A stretch of DNA of 64,000 nucleotides. Origin: Prescottella agglutinans (GTDB taxonomy: Bacteria > Actinomycetota > Actinomycetes > Mycobacteriales > Mycobacteriaceae). Position numbers and translations under genes: made by a program. Positions 50,739-59,137 of this stretch are shown here, piece by piece; position 1 is the stretch's first letter; each line of letters starts with the position of its first letter. The stretch is taken from assembly GCF_004011865.1 (NCBI RefSeq), contig NZ_RKLP01000005.1, positions 124,001-188,000 of the forward strand, in the 5' to 3' direction. The notes under the pieces were generated by a model. That model was not told the origin of the DNA and ran no database searches. It saw nothing but the letters and a program-made list of their open reading frames with translations.

Positions 50739-52439
50739 GTGAACTGGAACCGCCAACGCCCGTCGTCCATGCCGAGTCACCGCTACCGCCCGCACTCGGA
50801 GCGCGTCGAGGTCCCGCTCACCGAACGCACGTGGCCCACCGCCCGCACCACCGTCGCACCGCTGTGGGTGCCGGTCGATCTGCGCGACGGCAACCAGGCC
50901 CTCGCCGAACCGATGGACCCGGCCCGCAAGCGCAGGTTCTTCGAACTGATGATTGCCATGGGATACAAGGAGATCGAGGTCGGCTACCCGTCGGCCAGCC
51001 AGACCGACTTCGACTTCGTCCGCGACCTCGCCGAGCAGGGCCTGGTGCCAGACGACGTCACCATCGTCGTGTTCACCGCCGCCCGAAAGGATCTCATCGC
51101 GCGCACCTTCGAGTCGGTGCGCGGCCTGCCGACCGTCGTGGTGCACATGTACACCGCGACCGCACCGACGTGGCGCGATGTCGTGCTCGGACACGACCGG
51201 AAGGCACTGCACCGCTTGATCTTCGACGCCGCCGAGGATGTCGCGCGCGGCGGCGACGCCCAACCCGGCTTACGCTTCGAGTTCTCCCCCGAGGTGTTCA
51301 ACCTGACCGAACCCGATTACGCGCTGCAGGTGTGCGACAGCCTCACCGAACTGTGGGACGCCTCGCCGGATCGCCCCGTGATCCACAATCTGCCTGCCAC
51401 GGTGGAGATCTCGACACCCAACGTATACGCGGACCAGATCGAGTACATGCACCGCAACCTGGCTCGGCGCGAGTCGGTGATCCTGTCGGTGCACCCGCAC
51501 AACGATCGCGGCACCGGCGTCGCGTGTGCCGAACTGGCGGTGCTGGCCGGCGCGGAGCGGGTGGAGGGCTGCCTGTTCGGCAACGGCGAGCGCACCGGCA
51601 ATGTCGACCTGGTGACGCTCGCGCTCAACCTGCACGCCCAGGGCGTGGATCCGATGATCGATTTCTCCGACATCGACGAGGTGCGCCGAACGGTGGAGTA
51701 CTGCAACAGGATCGACGTACACGCCCGGCATCCGTACGGCGGCGACCTGGTGTACACGGCGTTCTCCGGTACCCACCAGGACGCGATCAAGAAGGGCTTC
51801 GCGCACCACCGTGCGCAGGCCGACGCCGCGGGTCTCGATCCGGGGCAGGCGCCGTGGAACGTGCCGTACCTGCCGATCGATCCGCGCGATGTCGGACGCG
51901 ACTACGAGGCGGTGATCCGGGTGAACAGCCAGTCCGGCAAGGGCGGCATCGCCTACCTGCTGCAGACCGGGTACGGCGTCGACCTGCCCCGTCCGCTGCA
52001 GATCGACTTCGCGGGCCGCGTGCAGCGCGCCACCGACGACAGCGGCGTCGAGGTGACCGCCGAGCAACTGTGGGAACTGCTGTTCGCGGAGTACGGCTTC
52101 GGCGGCAGGCTGGGCCAGTGGTCGGTCGAGCACCGGGAGGGCGGCGACCACCTGCGGGTGCGGGCGGAGTTCGACGGTGCGGCGATCGACGGCGAGGCGT
52201 TCGCCGGCGGACCGGTCGAGGCGCTCACCAAGGTCCTGGCCGATCACGGCCGGCCGGTCGAGGTGCTCTCGCTCGTGCAGCAGTCGGTGGGTTCGGGCAG
52301 CGCGGGACGGGCGGCGACGTTCGCGCTGTGCCGCAGCGGCGGCGCCCAGCACTGGGGAATCGGGTTCGACCAGTCGGTGACGGCGTCGGCGCTGCACGCC
52401 GTCCTCGCCGGCGCCGCCGGGATGCCGGCCTCCGAATGA
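50739..52439 (+). CDS. leuA: 2-isopropylmalate synthase
   Basis: The GTG at 50739 behind CAGGAG gives 566 residues, the size of type-2 LeuA. It condenses acetyl-CoA with 2-ketoisovalerate in the first committed step to leucine. [13 protein letters not shown] carries the metal Asp and Arg, [13 protein letters not shown] the HxN motif, and [15 protein letters not shown] is the family signature. The last 130 residues form the LeuA regulatory domain for leucine inhibition. The Leu-rich leader peptide upstream supports a true biosynthetic role rather than a homocitrate synthase. Confidence 0.93.
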   Translation: MNWNRQRPSSMPSHRYRPHSERVEVPLTERTWPTARTTVAPLWVPVDLRDGNQALAEPMDPARKRRFFELMIAMGYKEIEVGYPSASQTDFDFVRDLAEQGLVPDDVTIVVFTAARKDLIARTFESVRGLPTVVVHMYTATAPTWRDVVLGHDRKALHRLIFDAAEDVARGGDAQPGLRFEFSPEVFNLTEPDYALQVCDSLTELWDASPDRPVIHNLPATVEISTPNVYADQIEYMHRNLARRESVILSVHPHNDRGTGVACAELAVLAGAERVEGCLFGNGERTGNVDLVTLALNLHAQGVDPMIDFSDIDEVRRTVEYCNRIDVHARHPYGGDLVYTAFSGTHQDAIKKGFAHHRAQADAAGLDPGQAPWNVPYLPIDPRDVGRDYEAVIRVNSQSGKGGIAYLLQTGYGVDLPRPLQIDFAGRVQRATDDSGVEVTAEQLWELLFAEYGFGGRLGQWSVEHREGGDHLRVRAEFDGAAIDGEAFAGGPVEALTKVLADHGRPVEVLSLVQQSVGSGSAGRAATFALCRSGGAQHWGIGFDQSVTASALHAVLAGAAGMPASE

Positions 52440-52448
52440 CGGACCGGA

Positions 52449-52491
52449 CGCCGGCCGGAACACCCCCCACCCGAGTGTGTTCCGGCCGGCG
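52449..52491. terminator. Bidirectional terminator between leuA and the secreted-protein gene
   Basis: A perfect 15-bp stem, 52449-52463 with 52477-52491, lies between convergent genes. Confidence 0.88.
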
Positions 52492-52506
52492 CCTCGGGGT
52501 GACCGG

Positions 52507-53112
52507 TCAGCTGATGGCCGCGGACAGCATGCTGCTGCCGGCACCGCTCTTCAGCAGGTCGGCGATGATGCCGCTGCCGCCGTCCATGTTGATGGTGGTA
52601 CTGCCGAGATCCAGGGCCTGGCCCAGGCTGCCGAAGCCGCCCGGCGAGAAGACGACCTGGTAGCTGTAGGACAGGATCGCGTCCTGTGCGGCACCGTCGA
52701 TGCACGCTCCGACGACGGCGTACGCGCCCGGCGTGATCGGCTTGAGCAGACCGGTGTTGCCTTCGCCCCCAGTGGTGCTCTCCACCGTCGGCGTGGCGGC
52801 GGTGGTCGGGTTTCCGATGTAGTAGACCTTGCCGAGGAGGTCGACGAAACCGGGCCACTGGTCGGTCGGCATCGCGGCGAGCGGCAGCGCGTCGGTCGCG
52901 TTCAGGACGATGGGCATGCACACGACGCCCTGGTCGGCGCTCGTCTGCGTGACGGTCATGTCGATGACGTCGCCGTCGACACTGGCGGAAACCTTCGGGG
53001 CGGGCACCTCGGCGCTCGGGGCGGCGGACGCGATACCCGGCAGAGCCAGTGCCAGAGCGCCGGTCAGTGCAACGGCAGCGCCGGCACCACGAGCAACAAT
53101 CCTCTTCGACAA
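52507..53112 (-). CDS. Secreted protein with two cysteines
   Basis: The TTG at 53112, six bases behind AAGGAG, gives 201 residues and a clean Sec signal (MSKRIVARGAG, hydrophobic core, ASA-APS). The longer upstream frame lacks this logic. The mature protein has Cys at 65 and Cys at 137 in GAYAVVGACIDG, then Gly-rich hydrophobic segments. The layout parallels the secreted protein at 29154. No family is recognised. A TTACTT-2 nt-GAGTAA palindrome 142 bp upstream suggests TetR-type control. Confidence 0.75.
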   Translation of the reverse strand: MSKRIVARGAGAAVALTGALALALPGIASAAPSAEVPAPKVSASVDGDVIDMTVTQTSADQGVVCMPIVLNATDALPLAAMPTDQWPGFVDLLGKVYYIGNPTTAATPTVESTTGGEGNTGLLKPITPGAYAVVGACIDGAAQDAILSYSYQVVFSPGGFGSLGQALDLGSTTINMDGGSGIIADLLKSGAGSSMLSAAIS

Positions 53113-53249
53113 CGGTTTCTCCTTGCGTTCAGAGCACGGATCACCACAGCCCCACTGGCGCGGAGATCCGGCGCAGCAGAAACGAATACGTGGCAGTCCG
53201 CAGATAGTGACAACGGACACATCAGCCAAACACGGCGAACGTACCACGG

Positions 53250-53274
53250 ATAGTTACTTGAGAGTAAGAACTAT
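53250..53274. promoter_or_regulatory. TTACTT/GAGTAA palindrome upstream of the secreted-protein gene
   Basis: The core TTACTTGAGAGTAA (53254-53267) is flanked by ATAGTT and AACTAT, giving a 25-bp near-palindrome. The core differs from the fadA2/fabG4 centre at three positions. Confidence 0.65.
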
Positions 53275-53316
53275 TTTTCGACACCTCCCGGCCTGCCCCG
53301 ACGCCACTGAGGGGGC

Positions 53317-53496
53317 GACACCAACAACGCGCAGCGCGACGGCCACATCGAGTCGGTCGATTTCTTCGACGTCGAGCAGTTCCCGACCGCGAAGTTCGTC
53401 TCCACGCCGTTCGTCGGCCGGTTGGGCGTCAACCCGGGCATGGGCAACGGTCCGGTCGCCGGTTTCGAGGCCACCACCACCATCAACCGCAAGGAC
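53317..53496 (+). pseudogene. YceI-family remnant with both ends and the middle missing
   Basis: The plus frame without a start codon reads TNNAQRDGHIESVDFFDVEQ and, after a short gap, GVNPGMG...VAGFEATTTINRKD, both conserved YceI segments. In intact YceI proteins about 40 residues, including the strand pair before LGVNPGMG, stand between them; here only PFVGR does. Upstream is a stop codon, and after NRKD the similarity ends. It is thus a decayed fragment of a periplasmic isoprenoid-binding type protein. The rest of 53113-53580 holds the palindrome at 53250 and a terminator. Confidence 0.75.
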
Positions 53497-53512
53497 ACTT
53501 CGGCATCAGCAA

Positions 53513-53558
53513 AACGCACCCGCTGCGGCCACCTCCCCCCGATCGCAGCGGGTGCGTT
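53513..53558. terminator. Terminator behind paaI
   Basis: A perfect 15-bp stem, 53513-53527 with 53544-53558, begins 23 bp past the paaI stop on the minus strand. Confidence 0.85.
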
Positions 53559-53580
53559 GGCGTCTTGCAATCCCCGGCGC

Positions 53581-53985
53581 TCACCGAGAGCGCGCGAGAG
53601 ACCTGCTGTCGCCGCGGAACTCGGCAACTACCTTGCCCCGAACACGCACGGTCACGTCGTAGATACCGTTGCGACCGTAGCGTTCCCGCTCGACCGCCTC
53701 CGCAACGAGTTCGTCGCCCAGCCGAGTGGGTGCAAGGAACCGAATGTCCGCCCGCGCGGCGACCGCAGGCTCACCGTGTCCGTTGCACGCAAGCGCAAAT
53801 GCCGTGTCCGCCAGTGCGAAAACGAATCCGCCGTGCGTGATTCCGTGCCCGTTCACCATCGTCTCGCCGACCGTCATCGATGCGATCGCACGACCCGGGG
53901 CCAGTTCCAGCACCTCGATCCCGAGCGCCCGCGATGCCACGTCGGCATCGAACATCTCCCGCGCCGAACGGTATTCGACGGTCAT
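53581..53985 (-). CDS. paaI: PaaI-type hotdog thioesterase
   Basis: The ATG at 53985, behind GGGAGAAG, gives 134 residues. The hotdog fold shows NGHGITHGGFVFALADTAFA, with the HGG loop and catalytic Asp of PaaI enzymes. It hydrolyses dead-end CoA esters (ring-hydroxylated phenylacetyl-CoA or the epoxide) and frees CoA. It overlaps the EthD gene by 4 bp and lies at the end of the paaZ transcript. Confidence 0.9.
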   Translation of the reverse strand: MTVEYRSAREMFDADVASRALGIEVLELAPGRAIASMTVGETMVNGHGITHGGFVFALADTAFALACNGHGEPAVAARADIRFLAPTRLGDELVAEAVERERYGRNGIYDVTVRVRGKVVAEFRGDSRSLARSR

Positions 53986-54311
53986 GCTTCTCCCACCGGT
54001 CCGTGGACCGATTCCACTTCCTGGGTGAACATCGTGACCCCTCCGGTGGCGAAGTTGCGGACGTCCCTGCCCGCTTCCCGCATCTCCTTCGACGCCAGTC
54101 CGGCGTGCATCGTCTCGGCATCGGGGAAGCACAGCGTCGCCACCGAATAGTAGGCGGGGCTGCCGCCGTCGAGCGCGCTGCACTTCCCCCAGGTGTAGCC
54201 CGACAGGCCGGGGATCCTTCGCGCCAACGGGATGTGCGTGGCGCGATAGTGGACGTCGAAGGCGTCGGGATCTTCGGGATGGCCGTAACAGACCACCACC
54301 TGGAACCCCAT
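53982..54311 (-). CDS. EthD-domain protein
   Basis: The 109-residue protein has one ferredoxin-like EthD domain: VVVCYGHPEDPDAFDVHYRATHIPLARRIPG was read as its two halves, HPEDPDAF and HYRATHIPLA. Members of this family often accompany catabolic operons with no firm biochemical role. It begins two bases behind the paaZ stop and is coupled to paaI. It may act on a phenylacetate intermediate; that is inference. Confidence 0.85.
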   Translation of the reverse strand: MGFQVVVCYGHPEDPDAFDVHYRATHIPLARRIPGLSGYTWGKCSALDGGSPAYYSVATLCFPDAETMHAGLASKEMREAGRDVRNFATGGVTMFTQEVESVHGPVGEA

Positions 54312-54312
54312 G

Positions 54313-56364
54313 TCAGAGCCCTCCGTCGTCGGACGCGCCCTTGGCGACGAGGGTGAGGACGTCGTAGGTCGCTACCGCGTCGCCGTTCTGATTCGCGACC
54401 ACGGCGTCCCACCGCACCTCGCCGTAGTCGGCGCTGCTGCGCGGTGTGATCAGCTTCGCCGTCAGCGTCACGGTCAGACTGTCGTCCGCCTTCACCGGGG
54501 TCAGGAAACGGAGGCTGTCGACGCCGAAGTTCGCGAGGACAGGTCCTGGGTTCGGCTCGACGAACAGCCCGGCCGCAAGCGAGACGACGAGGTAGCCGTG
54601 TGCGACGATGCCGCCGAAGAGGGGGTTCGCCGCCGCGGCCTCGGGATCGGTGTGCGCATAGAAGGTGTCGCCGGTGAACTCCGCGAAATGGTCGATGTCC
54701 GCCAGTGTGACCTGCCGAGGTCCTCCGACGACGGTATCCCCGATCCGCAACTCCGCCAGATTCTTCCGGAACGGGTGGACACCCTCGTCGGTTCGCCGCG
54801 ATCCAGGAACCCAACGGTTCCCGACGGCGGTCAGGATGTCGGGGGTCGCCTGGATCGCGGTGCGCTGCATGTGGTGCAGGACTCCGCGGATGCCACCGAG
54901 TTCCTCGCCGCCGCCGGCGCGGCCCGGGCCGCCGTGCACGAGCACGGGCAGCGGCGAGCCGTGTCCGGTCGATTCCCGCGCATTGTCCCGGTTCAGAACC
55001 AGGACGCGTCCGTGGAAGGGCGCCAGCCCCAGCACGATGTCGCGGGCGAGCCCGGCGTCGCGGGTGACGAGGGAGGCGACGAGGCTGCCCTTGCCGCGGG
55101 CCGCGAGTTCGAGCAGCTCGTCGGTGCCGTCGTATCCGATCACCGTGCTCACCGGCCCGAAGGCCTCGATGTCGTGCGGCTCGTCGGCGGTCTGGTCGTC
55201 GCAGCGCAGCAGGATCGGGGGCAGGAACGCGCCGGTCGACCGGTCCGCTCCCACGACCTCGAAGTCCTCCGGGTCCCCCACCACGATCTGCGCCGACTTC
55301 GTCAGTCCGCGAAGCGCTTTCAGGACCTCGTCCCGCTGCTCGATGCTCGCCAGGGCACCCATGGTGACTCCCTCGGCATCGGGTGCGCCGACCACGACCC
55401 GCGCGAGGCGGCCCCGCACGGCCTCGACCACGTCGTCGACCAGGCCCGAGGGAACGAAGGCACGGCGGATCGCGGTGCACTTCTGGCCGGCCTTCACGGT
55501 CATCTCCGTGACGAGTTGCTTGACGTAGAGATCGAACTCCTCGCTGCCGGGTGCGACGTCCGCACCGAGGATGGACGCGTTGAGCGAGTCCGCCTCGGCG
55601 TTGAAGTGCACACCCTCGGCGACAACCCTCGGATGGGCCCGCAGCATCGCCGCGGTGTCCGCGGATCCGGTGAACGCGACCGAGTCCTGCCCGCCGAGGT
55701 GGTCGAGCAGGTCGCGCGCGCTGCCCGAGAGCAGCTGGACCGACCCTTCCGGTAGCAGTCCGGACTCGATGATGCGGCGGAACACCAGTTCGGTGAGATA
55801 GGCCGTCTGACTTGCCGGCTTGACGATCGACGGCACGCCAGCGATGAATGCGGGCGCCAGCTTCTCGAGGAAGCCCCACACGGGGAAGTTGAATGCGTTG
55901 ATCTGGACGGCGACACCGCGACGCGAGGTGTAGACGTGCTGACCGAGGAACGTCCCCGCCTTGCCCAGCTGCTCGTGGGGCCCGTCGAGGTGGACGGTGT
56001 CGTTCGGCAGTTCGCGCCGCGCCTTGCTCGCGTAGCTCAGCAGGGTTCCGAATCCACCGTCGATGTCGACGCCGGAGTCGCGTCGCGTCGCGCCGGTGAC
56101 CGTGGACAGTTCGTAGAACTCGTCCTTGCCGGCCATGAGCGTCAGGGCCAACGCCTTCAGCGCTGCGGCGCGCTCGTGGAAGGTCAGTTCGGCCAGAGCG
56201 CGCCCGCCGACCGCACGGGCATACGTCACCATCCCGGCAACGTCGAGCCCGGTCGACGAGATGCGCGCGACCTCGGAACCGTCGACTGCGCTCAGCAGCG
56301 GCGTTCCGGCATCGGGTGCCGTGTACCAGCTCCCGGCTACGTAACTTTGCACTAACCTGCTCAC
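54313..56364 (-). CDS. paaZ: PaaZ: bifunctional oxepin-CoA hydrolase / aldehyde dehydrogenase
   Basis: The GTG at 56364 follows AGAGG and gives 683 residues, the normal PaaZ length. The N-terminal 510 residues are an aldehyde dehydrogenase with the nucleophilic Cys in GQKCTAIRR. The C-terminal 150 residues are a MaoC-type (R)-hydratase (FAEFTGDTFYAHTDPEAA, GIVAHGYLVVSLAAG). It opens oxepin-CoA and oxidises the resulting aldehyde. The minus-strand unit paaZ-ethD-paaI is divergent from the paaF unit. A PaaR-type site lies 15 bp before the start. Confidence 0.93.
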   Translation of the reverse strand: MSRLVQSYVAGSWYTAPDAGTPLLSAVDGSEVARISSTGLDVAGMVTYARAVGGRALAELTFHERAAALKALALTLMAGKDEFYELSTVTGATRRDSGVDIDGGFGTLLSYASKARRELPNDTVHLDGPHEQLGKAGTFLGQHVYTSRRGVAVQINAFNFPVWGFLEKLAPAFIAGVPSIVKPASQTAYLTELVFRRIIESGLLPEGSVQLLSGSARDLLDHLGGQDSVAFTGSADTAAMLRAHPRVVAEGVHFNAEADSLNASILGADVAPGSEEFDLYVKQLVTEMTVKAGQKCTAIRRAFVPSGLVDDVVEAVRGRLARVVVGAPDAEGVTMGALASIEQRDEVLKALRGLTKSAQIVVGDPEDFEVVGADRSTGAFLPPILLRCDDQTADEPHDIEAFGPVSTVIGYDGTDELLELAARGKGSLVASLVTRDAGLARDIVLGLAPFHGRVLVLNRDNARESTGHGSPLPVLVHGGPGRAGGGEELGGIRGVLHHMQRTAIQATPDILTAVGNRWVPGSRRTDEGVHPFRKNLAELRIGDTVVGGPRQVTLADIDHFAEFTGDTFYAHTDPEAAAANPLFGGIVAHGYLVVSLAAGLFVEPNPGPVLANFGVDSLRFLTPVKADDSLTVTLTAKLITPRSSADYGEVRWDAVVANQNGDAVATYDVLTLVAKGASDDGGL

Positions 56365-56378
56365 GACAACCTCTTTCC

Positions 56379-56392
56379 ACCGTACGTTCGGT
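56379..56392. promoter_or_regulatory. PaaR-type operator before paaZ
   Basis: ACCGTACGTTCGGT fits the half-site pattern ACCGnnCGnnCGGT that I recall for corynebacterial PaaR (TetR family). It begins 15 bp upstream of the paaZ start. Confidence 0.75.
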
Positions 56393-56495
56393 CGGTAATT
56401 AGAATCGCCAGATCCTCGACAGATTGTCAAGGCACGAGACACATTCCGACCACAAACGCGATTCTCGACCGATTCCACCGAACCCTTGCGTCCCG

Positions 56496-56509
56496 ACCGA
56501 AGGTTCGGT
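56496..56509. promoter_or_regulatory. PaaR-type operator before the paaF unit
   Basis: ACCGAAGGTTCGGT shares both half-sites with the other two paa sites. It is 37 bp before the small ORF at 56547 and next to an AT-rich TATTAATG run. Confidence 0.75.
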
Positions 56510-56546
56510 TATTAATGGAAGCCAGCACGCTGCGAAGGAGACGAAC

Positions 56547-56642
56547 GTGGTGCAAGCAATCCTGATGCGCGGAGCCCGCATCCCACACGAGTGCTCAGGC
56601 CGGACCCTCGCCCGGTTCCCCCTGGCGAGTGAGGCGCCGTGA
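56547..56642 (+). CDS. Small ORF (31 residues) coupled to paaF
   Basis: A GTG with AAGGAG six bases upstream begins a 31-codon frame, MVQAILMRGARIPHECSGRT and eleven more residues. Its stop overlaps the paaF GTG (GTGA). The N-terminal run is reminiscent of thiolase starts (ILVRGARTP), so it could be a remnant of a PaaJ-type thiolase, or a leader peptide that couples translation to paaF, which has no good site of its own. Confidence 0.45.
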   Translation: MVQAILMRGARIPHECSGRTLARFPLASEAP

Positions 56643-57370
56643 ACACTCTGACGATCGACGATCGGGCGGACCGGATGGTGGTCACCCTCCATCGTCCGCA
56701 GCAGCGAAACGCGATCAACGCCGAAATGATCTCGGAGCTGCACCAGGTGTGCGCGCTTCTCGAGGACACGGCGAAGCCGTTGCTGATCAGCGGATCCGGT
56801 GACCACTTCGCGGGTGGGGCCGACATCGCGGAGCTACGGGAGCGGGGACGCGACGAGGCGCTCGCCGGCATCAATCGCAATCTCTTCGATCGCGTCGCAC
56901 GGCTGCCGATGCCCACGGTTGCGGCGGTGAGCGGATTCGCGCTCGGCGGCGGCGCCGAACTGTCGTACGCCTGCGACATCCGGGTCGCCACGGACACCGC
57001 GGTGTTCGGCAACCCCGAGCCGGGTCTCGGCATCATGGCCGCCGCCGGCGCCAGCTATCGCCTGCCGGAGCTGGTCGGCACGTCGATCGCCAAGCAGGTG
57101 CTCCTCGCCGGCCGAAACCTCGACGCGGCGGCGGCGCTGCGCTGCGGGCTCGTGATCGGCGTCGTGTCCCCCGGCGAACACGTCGCCGCCGCGCACGACA
57201 TCGTCGATCGCATCAACCGCTCGGCACCACTCGCGCTCAGGCTCAGCAAGCTGATCGCCGACGCACCCGGATCCCACCCCTTCGCCGACGACATCGCGCA
57301 GGCGGTGTTGTTCGAGAGCCGGGACAAACACGACCGTATGACGGCCTTTCTGGAGAAGAAGAAGAAATGA
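56639..57370 (+). CDS. paaF: 2,3-dehydroadipyl-CoA hydratase (enoyl-CoA hydratase)
   Basis: This 243-residue crotonase-fold enzyme has the oxyanion-hole motifs HFAGGADIAEL and GFALGGGAELSYACD, and Glu at the active site in GNPEPGLGI. It ends in a run of lysines. It hydrates the enoyl-CoA formed after ring opening. The start overlaps the small ORF stop and the end overlaps paaH by 4 bp. The assignment as PaaF rather than another hydratase rests on its place before paaH. Confidence 0.87.
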   Translation: MNTLTIDDRADRMVVTLHRPQQRNAINAEMISELHQVCALLEDTAKPLLISGSGDHFAGGADIAELRERGRDEALAGINRNLFDRVARLPMPTVAAVSGFALGGGAELSYACDIRVATDTAVFGNPEPGLGIMAAAGASYRLPELVGTSIAKQVLLAGRNLDAAAALRCGLVIGVVSPGEHVAAAHDIVDRINRSAPLALRLSKLIADAPGSHPFADDIAQAVLFESRDKHDRMTAFLEKKKK

Positions 57371-58221
57371 CGAGCACAATCCCCGGCCGTGTCGGTGTCG
57401 TCGGCGGCGGACGAATGGGCGCCGGCATCGCGCAGGTGTTCGCGACGCTCGGTTCCACCGTCACCATCGCCGAGAGCGGCGATCGACAGGCGGCCTTCAC
57501 CCGAGTTTCCGACGGACTGGACCGCGCCCACGAACGTGGAAGGCTCGGCGAGTCCGATCCGGCGACCGTGCTCGGGCGCGTGTCGCTCGTCGACGCACCT
57601 GAAGAGCTGCCCGCCGGACTCGATCTCGTGGTCGAGGCCGTCCCGGAATCCCTGCAGCTCAAGCTCGGCGTGCTCGCCCTCGTGGAGAAGACCGTCGATC
57701 CGACGACGGTGATCGCGACCAACACCAGCTCCATCTCGATCGCCGATCTCGGTGCGGCGCTGGACGATCCCAGCCGATTGATCGGGATGCACTTCTTCAA
57801 TCCGGTACCGGCGTCGACGCTCGTCGAGATCATCCGGACTCCCGCGACCGACACCGACGTCGTGGCGCGGGTGTGCGAGTGGGTCTCCCGGCTCGGCAAG
57901 TCCCGGGTACTCGTCAACGATTCGCCCGGCTTCGCGACGAGCAGGCTCGGAGTCTGTCTCGGACTCGAGGCGATACGAATGCTCGAGGAAGGTGTCGCCG
58001 ATGCCGAGTCCATCGATCGTGCAATGGAACTGGGATATCGACACCCCATGGGTCCGCTACGTTCGACCGACCTCGTGGGCCTCGACGTTCGGCTCGCCAT
58101 TGCCGAGCACCTGACGGAGACGCTCGGCGAACGCTTCCGGCCTCCCGCGCTGCTCCGCGAGAAGGTCGCGCGAGGCGAACTCGGGCGCAAGTCGGGTCGA
58201 GGCTTCTTCACCTGGCCCTGA
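57367..58221 (+). CDS. paaH: 3-hydroxyadipyl-CoA dehydrogenase
   Basis: The 284-residue NAD-dependent enzyme has a Rossmann N-terminus (VGVVGGGRMGAGIAQVFA), catalytic His and surrounding HFFNPVP, and NDSPGFATSRL at the domain border. The C-terminal helical domain ends in LGRKSGRGFFTW, the usual closing motif. It oxidises 3-hydroxyadipyl-CoA to 3-oxoadipyl-CoA, the substrate of a thiolase not found in this window. Confidence 0.92.
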   Translation: MTSTIPGRVGVVGGGRMGAGIAQVFATLGSTVTIAESGDRQAAFTRVSDGLDRAHERGRLGESDPATVLGRVSLVDAPEELPAGLDLVVEAVPESLQLKLGVLALVEKTVDPTTVIATNTSSISIADLGAALDDPSRLIGMHFFNPVPASTLVEIIRTPATDTDVVARVCEWVSRLGKSRVLVNDSPGFATSRLGVCLGLEAIRMLEEGVADAESIDRAMELGYRHPMGPLRSTDLVGLDVRLAIAEHLTETLGERFRPPALLREKVARGELGRKSGRGFFTWP

Positions 58222-58264
58222 GACGACACTCGGGCCCGTAACCCACTGACAGGAGGAATATTCC

Positions 58265-59056
58265 ATGAGCAGCATCGAGATGGTCGAGCTGACCACGACT
58301 GCGGGCCTGGCGACGATCACCCTGCGGCGCACCGGCGCGTCCAACGCGCTCGATCGTGCAGTGAAGGAACAGTTGTCGGCCGCGGTCGAGACAGTGGCCG
58401 CGGACCGCACGGTGCGCGCGGTCCTCCTCGAGGCCGAGGGCAGGAACTTCTGCGTCGGCCAGGATCTCACCGAACATGCCGCGGGCCTGGCGGCGGACCC
58501 CGCACGGGCGATGGACACCGTCGGCGCGCACTACAACCCGTTGCTCACCGCCCTCGCAGCGGTGCGGGTACCGGTAGTCGTCGCGATCAACGGCGCGTGC
58601 GTGGGGGCGGGGCTGGGCATCGCGCTGGCAGGAGACATCCGTATCGCCGGGGAGAGCGCCAGGTTCGCCACCGCCTTCACCGGGATCGGACTGGCGGGCG
58701 ATTCCGGATTGAGCCACACACTGGTCGAGATGCTCGGTCCGAGCCGTGCCACGGGCCTGCTGATGCTCGGCGACCGATTCTCGGCGGCCCAGGCCCTCGA
58801 GTGGGGTCTGGTCCACCGGGTCGTGCCCGACGGCGAACTCGCCGACGCGGCCCGGGCGCTGGCCGGTGAGCTCGCGGCCGGACCGACCGCGGCCCACGTG
58901 CACGTGAAGCGCCTGGTGTCCGCGTCGGCGGCGGGCCTCGCCGAGGCCCTCGAGCGCGAACGCGAGGCGCAAGAGGACCTGGGCCGCTCGTCGGACCATC
59001 GCGCCGCGGTCGACGCCTTCCTCGCCAAACGCGCACCGGCCTTCGAAGGCCGCTGA
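58265..59056 (+). CDS. paaG: 1,2-epoxyphenylacetyl-CoA isomerase
   Basis: The 263-residue crotonase-fold protein has oxyanion motifs NFCVGQDL and GACVGAGLGIALAGD, and the isomerase Asp in GIGLAGDSGLSHTL, which is what separates PaaG from hydratases. AGGAGG precedes the start. It converts the epoxide made by PaaABCE to oxepin-CoA. It is the last gene before the paaA promoter with its own PaaR-type site. Confidence 0.9.
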   Translation: MSSIEMVELTTTAGLATITLRRTGASNALDRAVKEQLSAAVETVAADRTVRAVLLEAEGRNFCVGQDLTEHAAGLAADPARAMDTVGAHYNPLLTALAAVRVPVVVAINGACVGAGLGIALAGDIRIAGESARFATAFTGIGLAGDSGLSHTLVEMLGPSRATGLLMLGDRFSAAQALEWGLVHRVVPDGELADAARALAGELAAGPTAAHVHVKRLVSASAAGLAEALEREREAQEDLGRSSDHRAAVDAFLAKRAPAFEGR

Positions 59057-59107
59057 CCGCGCCGCACGCGCTTGTGCCGCGCGTCACTTCCATGCATACT
59101 CTCACCA

Positions 59108-59121
59108 ACCGATCATTCGGT
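59108..59121. promoter_or_regulatory. PaaR-type operator before paaA
   Basis: ACCGATCATTCGGT lies 17 bp before the paaA start, overlapping the likely promoter. Half-sites equal those at 56379 and 56496. Confidence 0.75.
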
Positions 59122-59137
59122 ATTAGAGGCAGGACAT

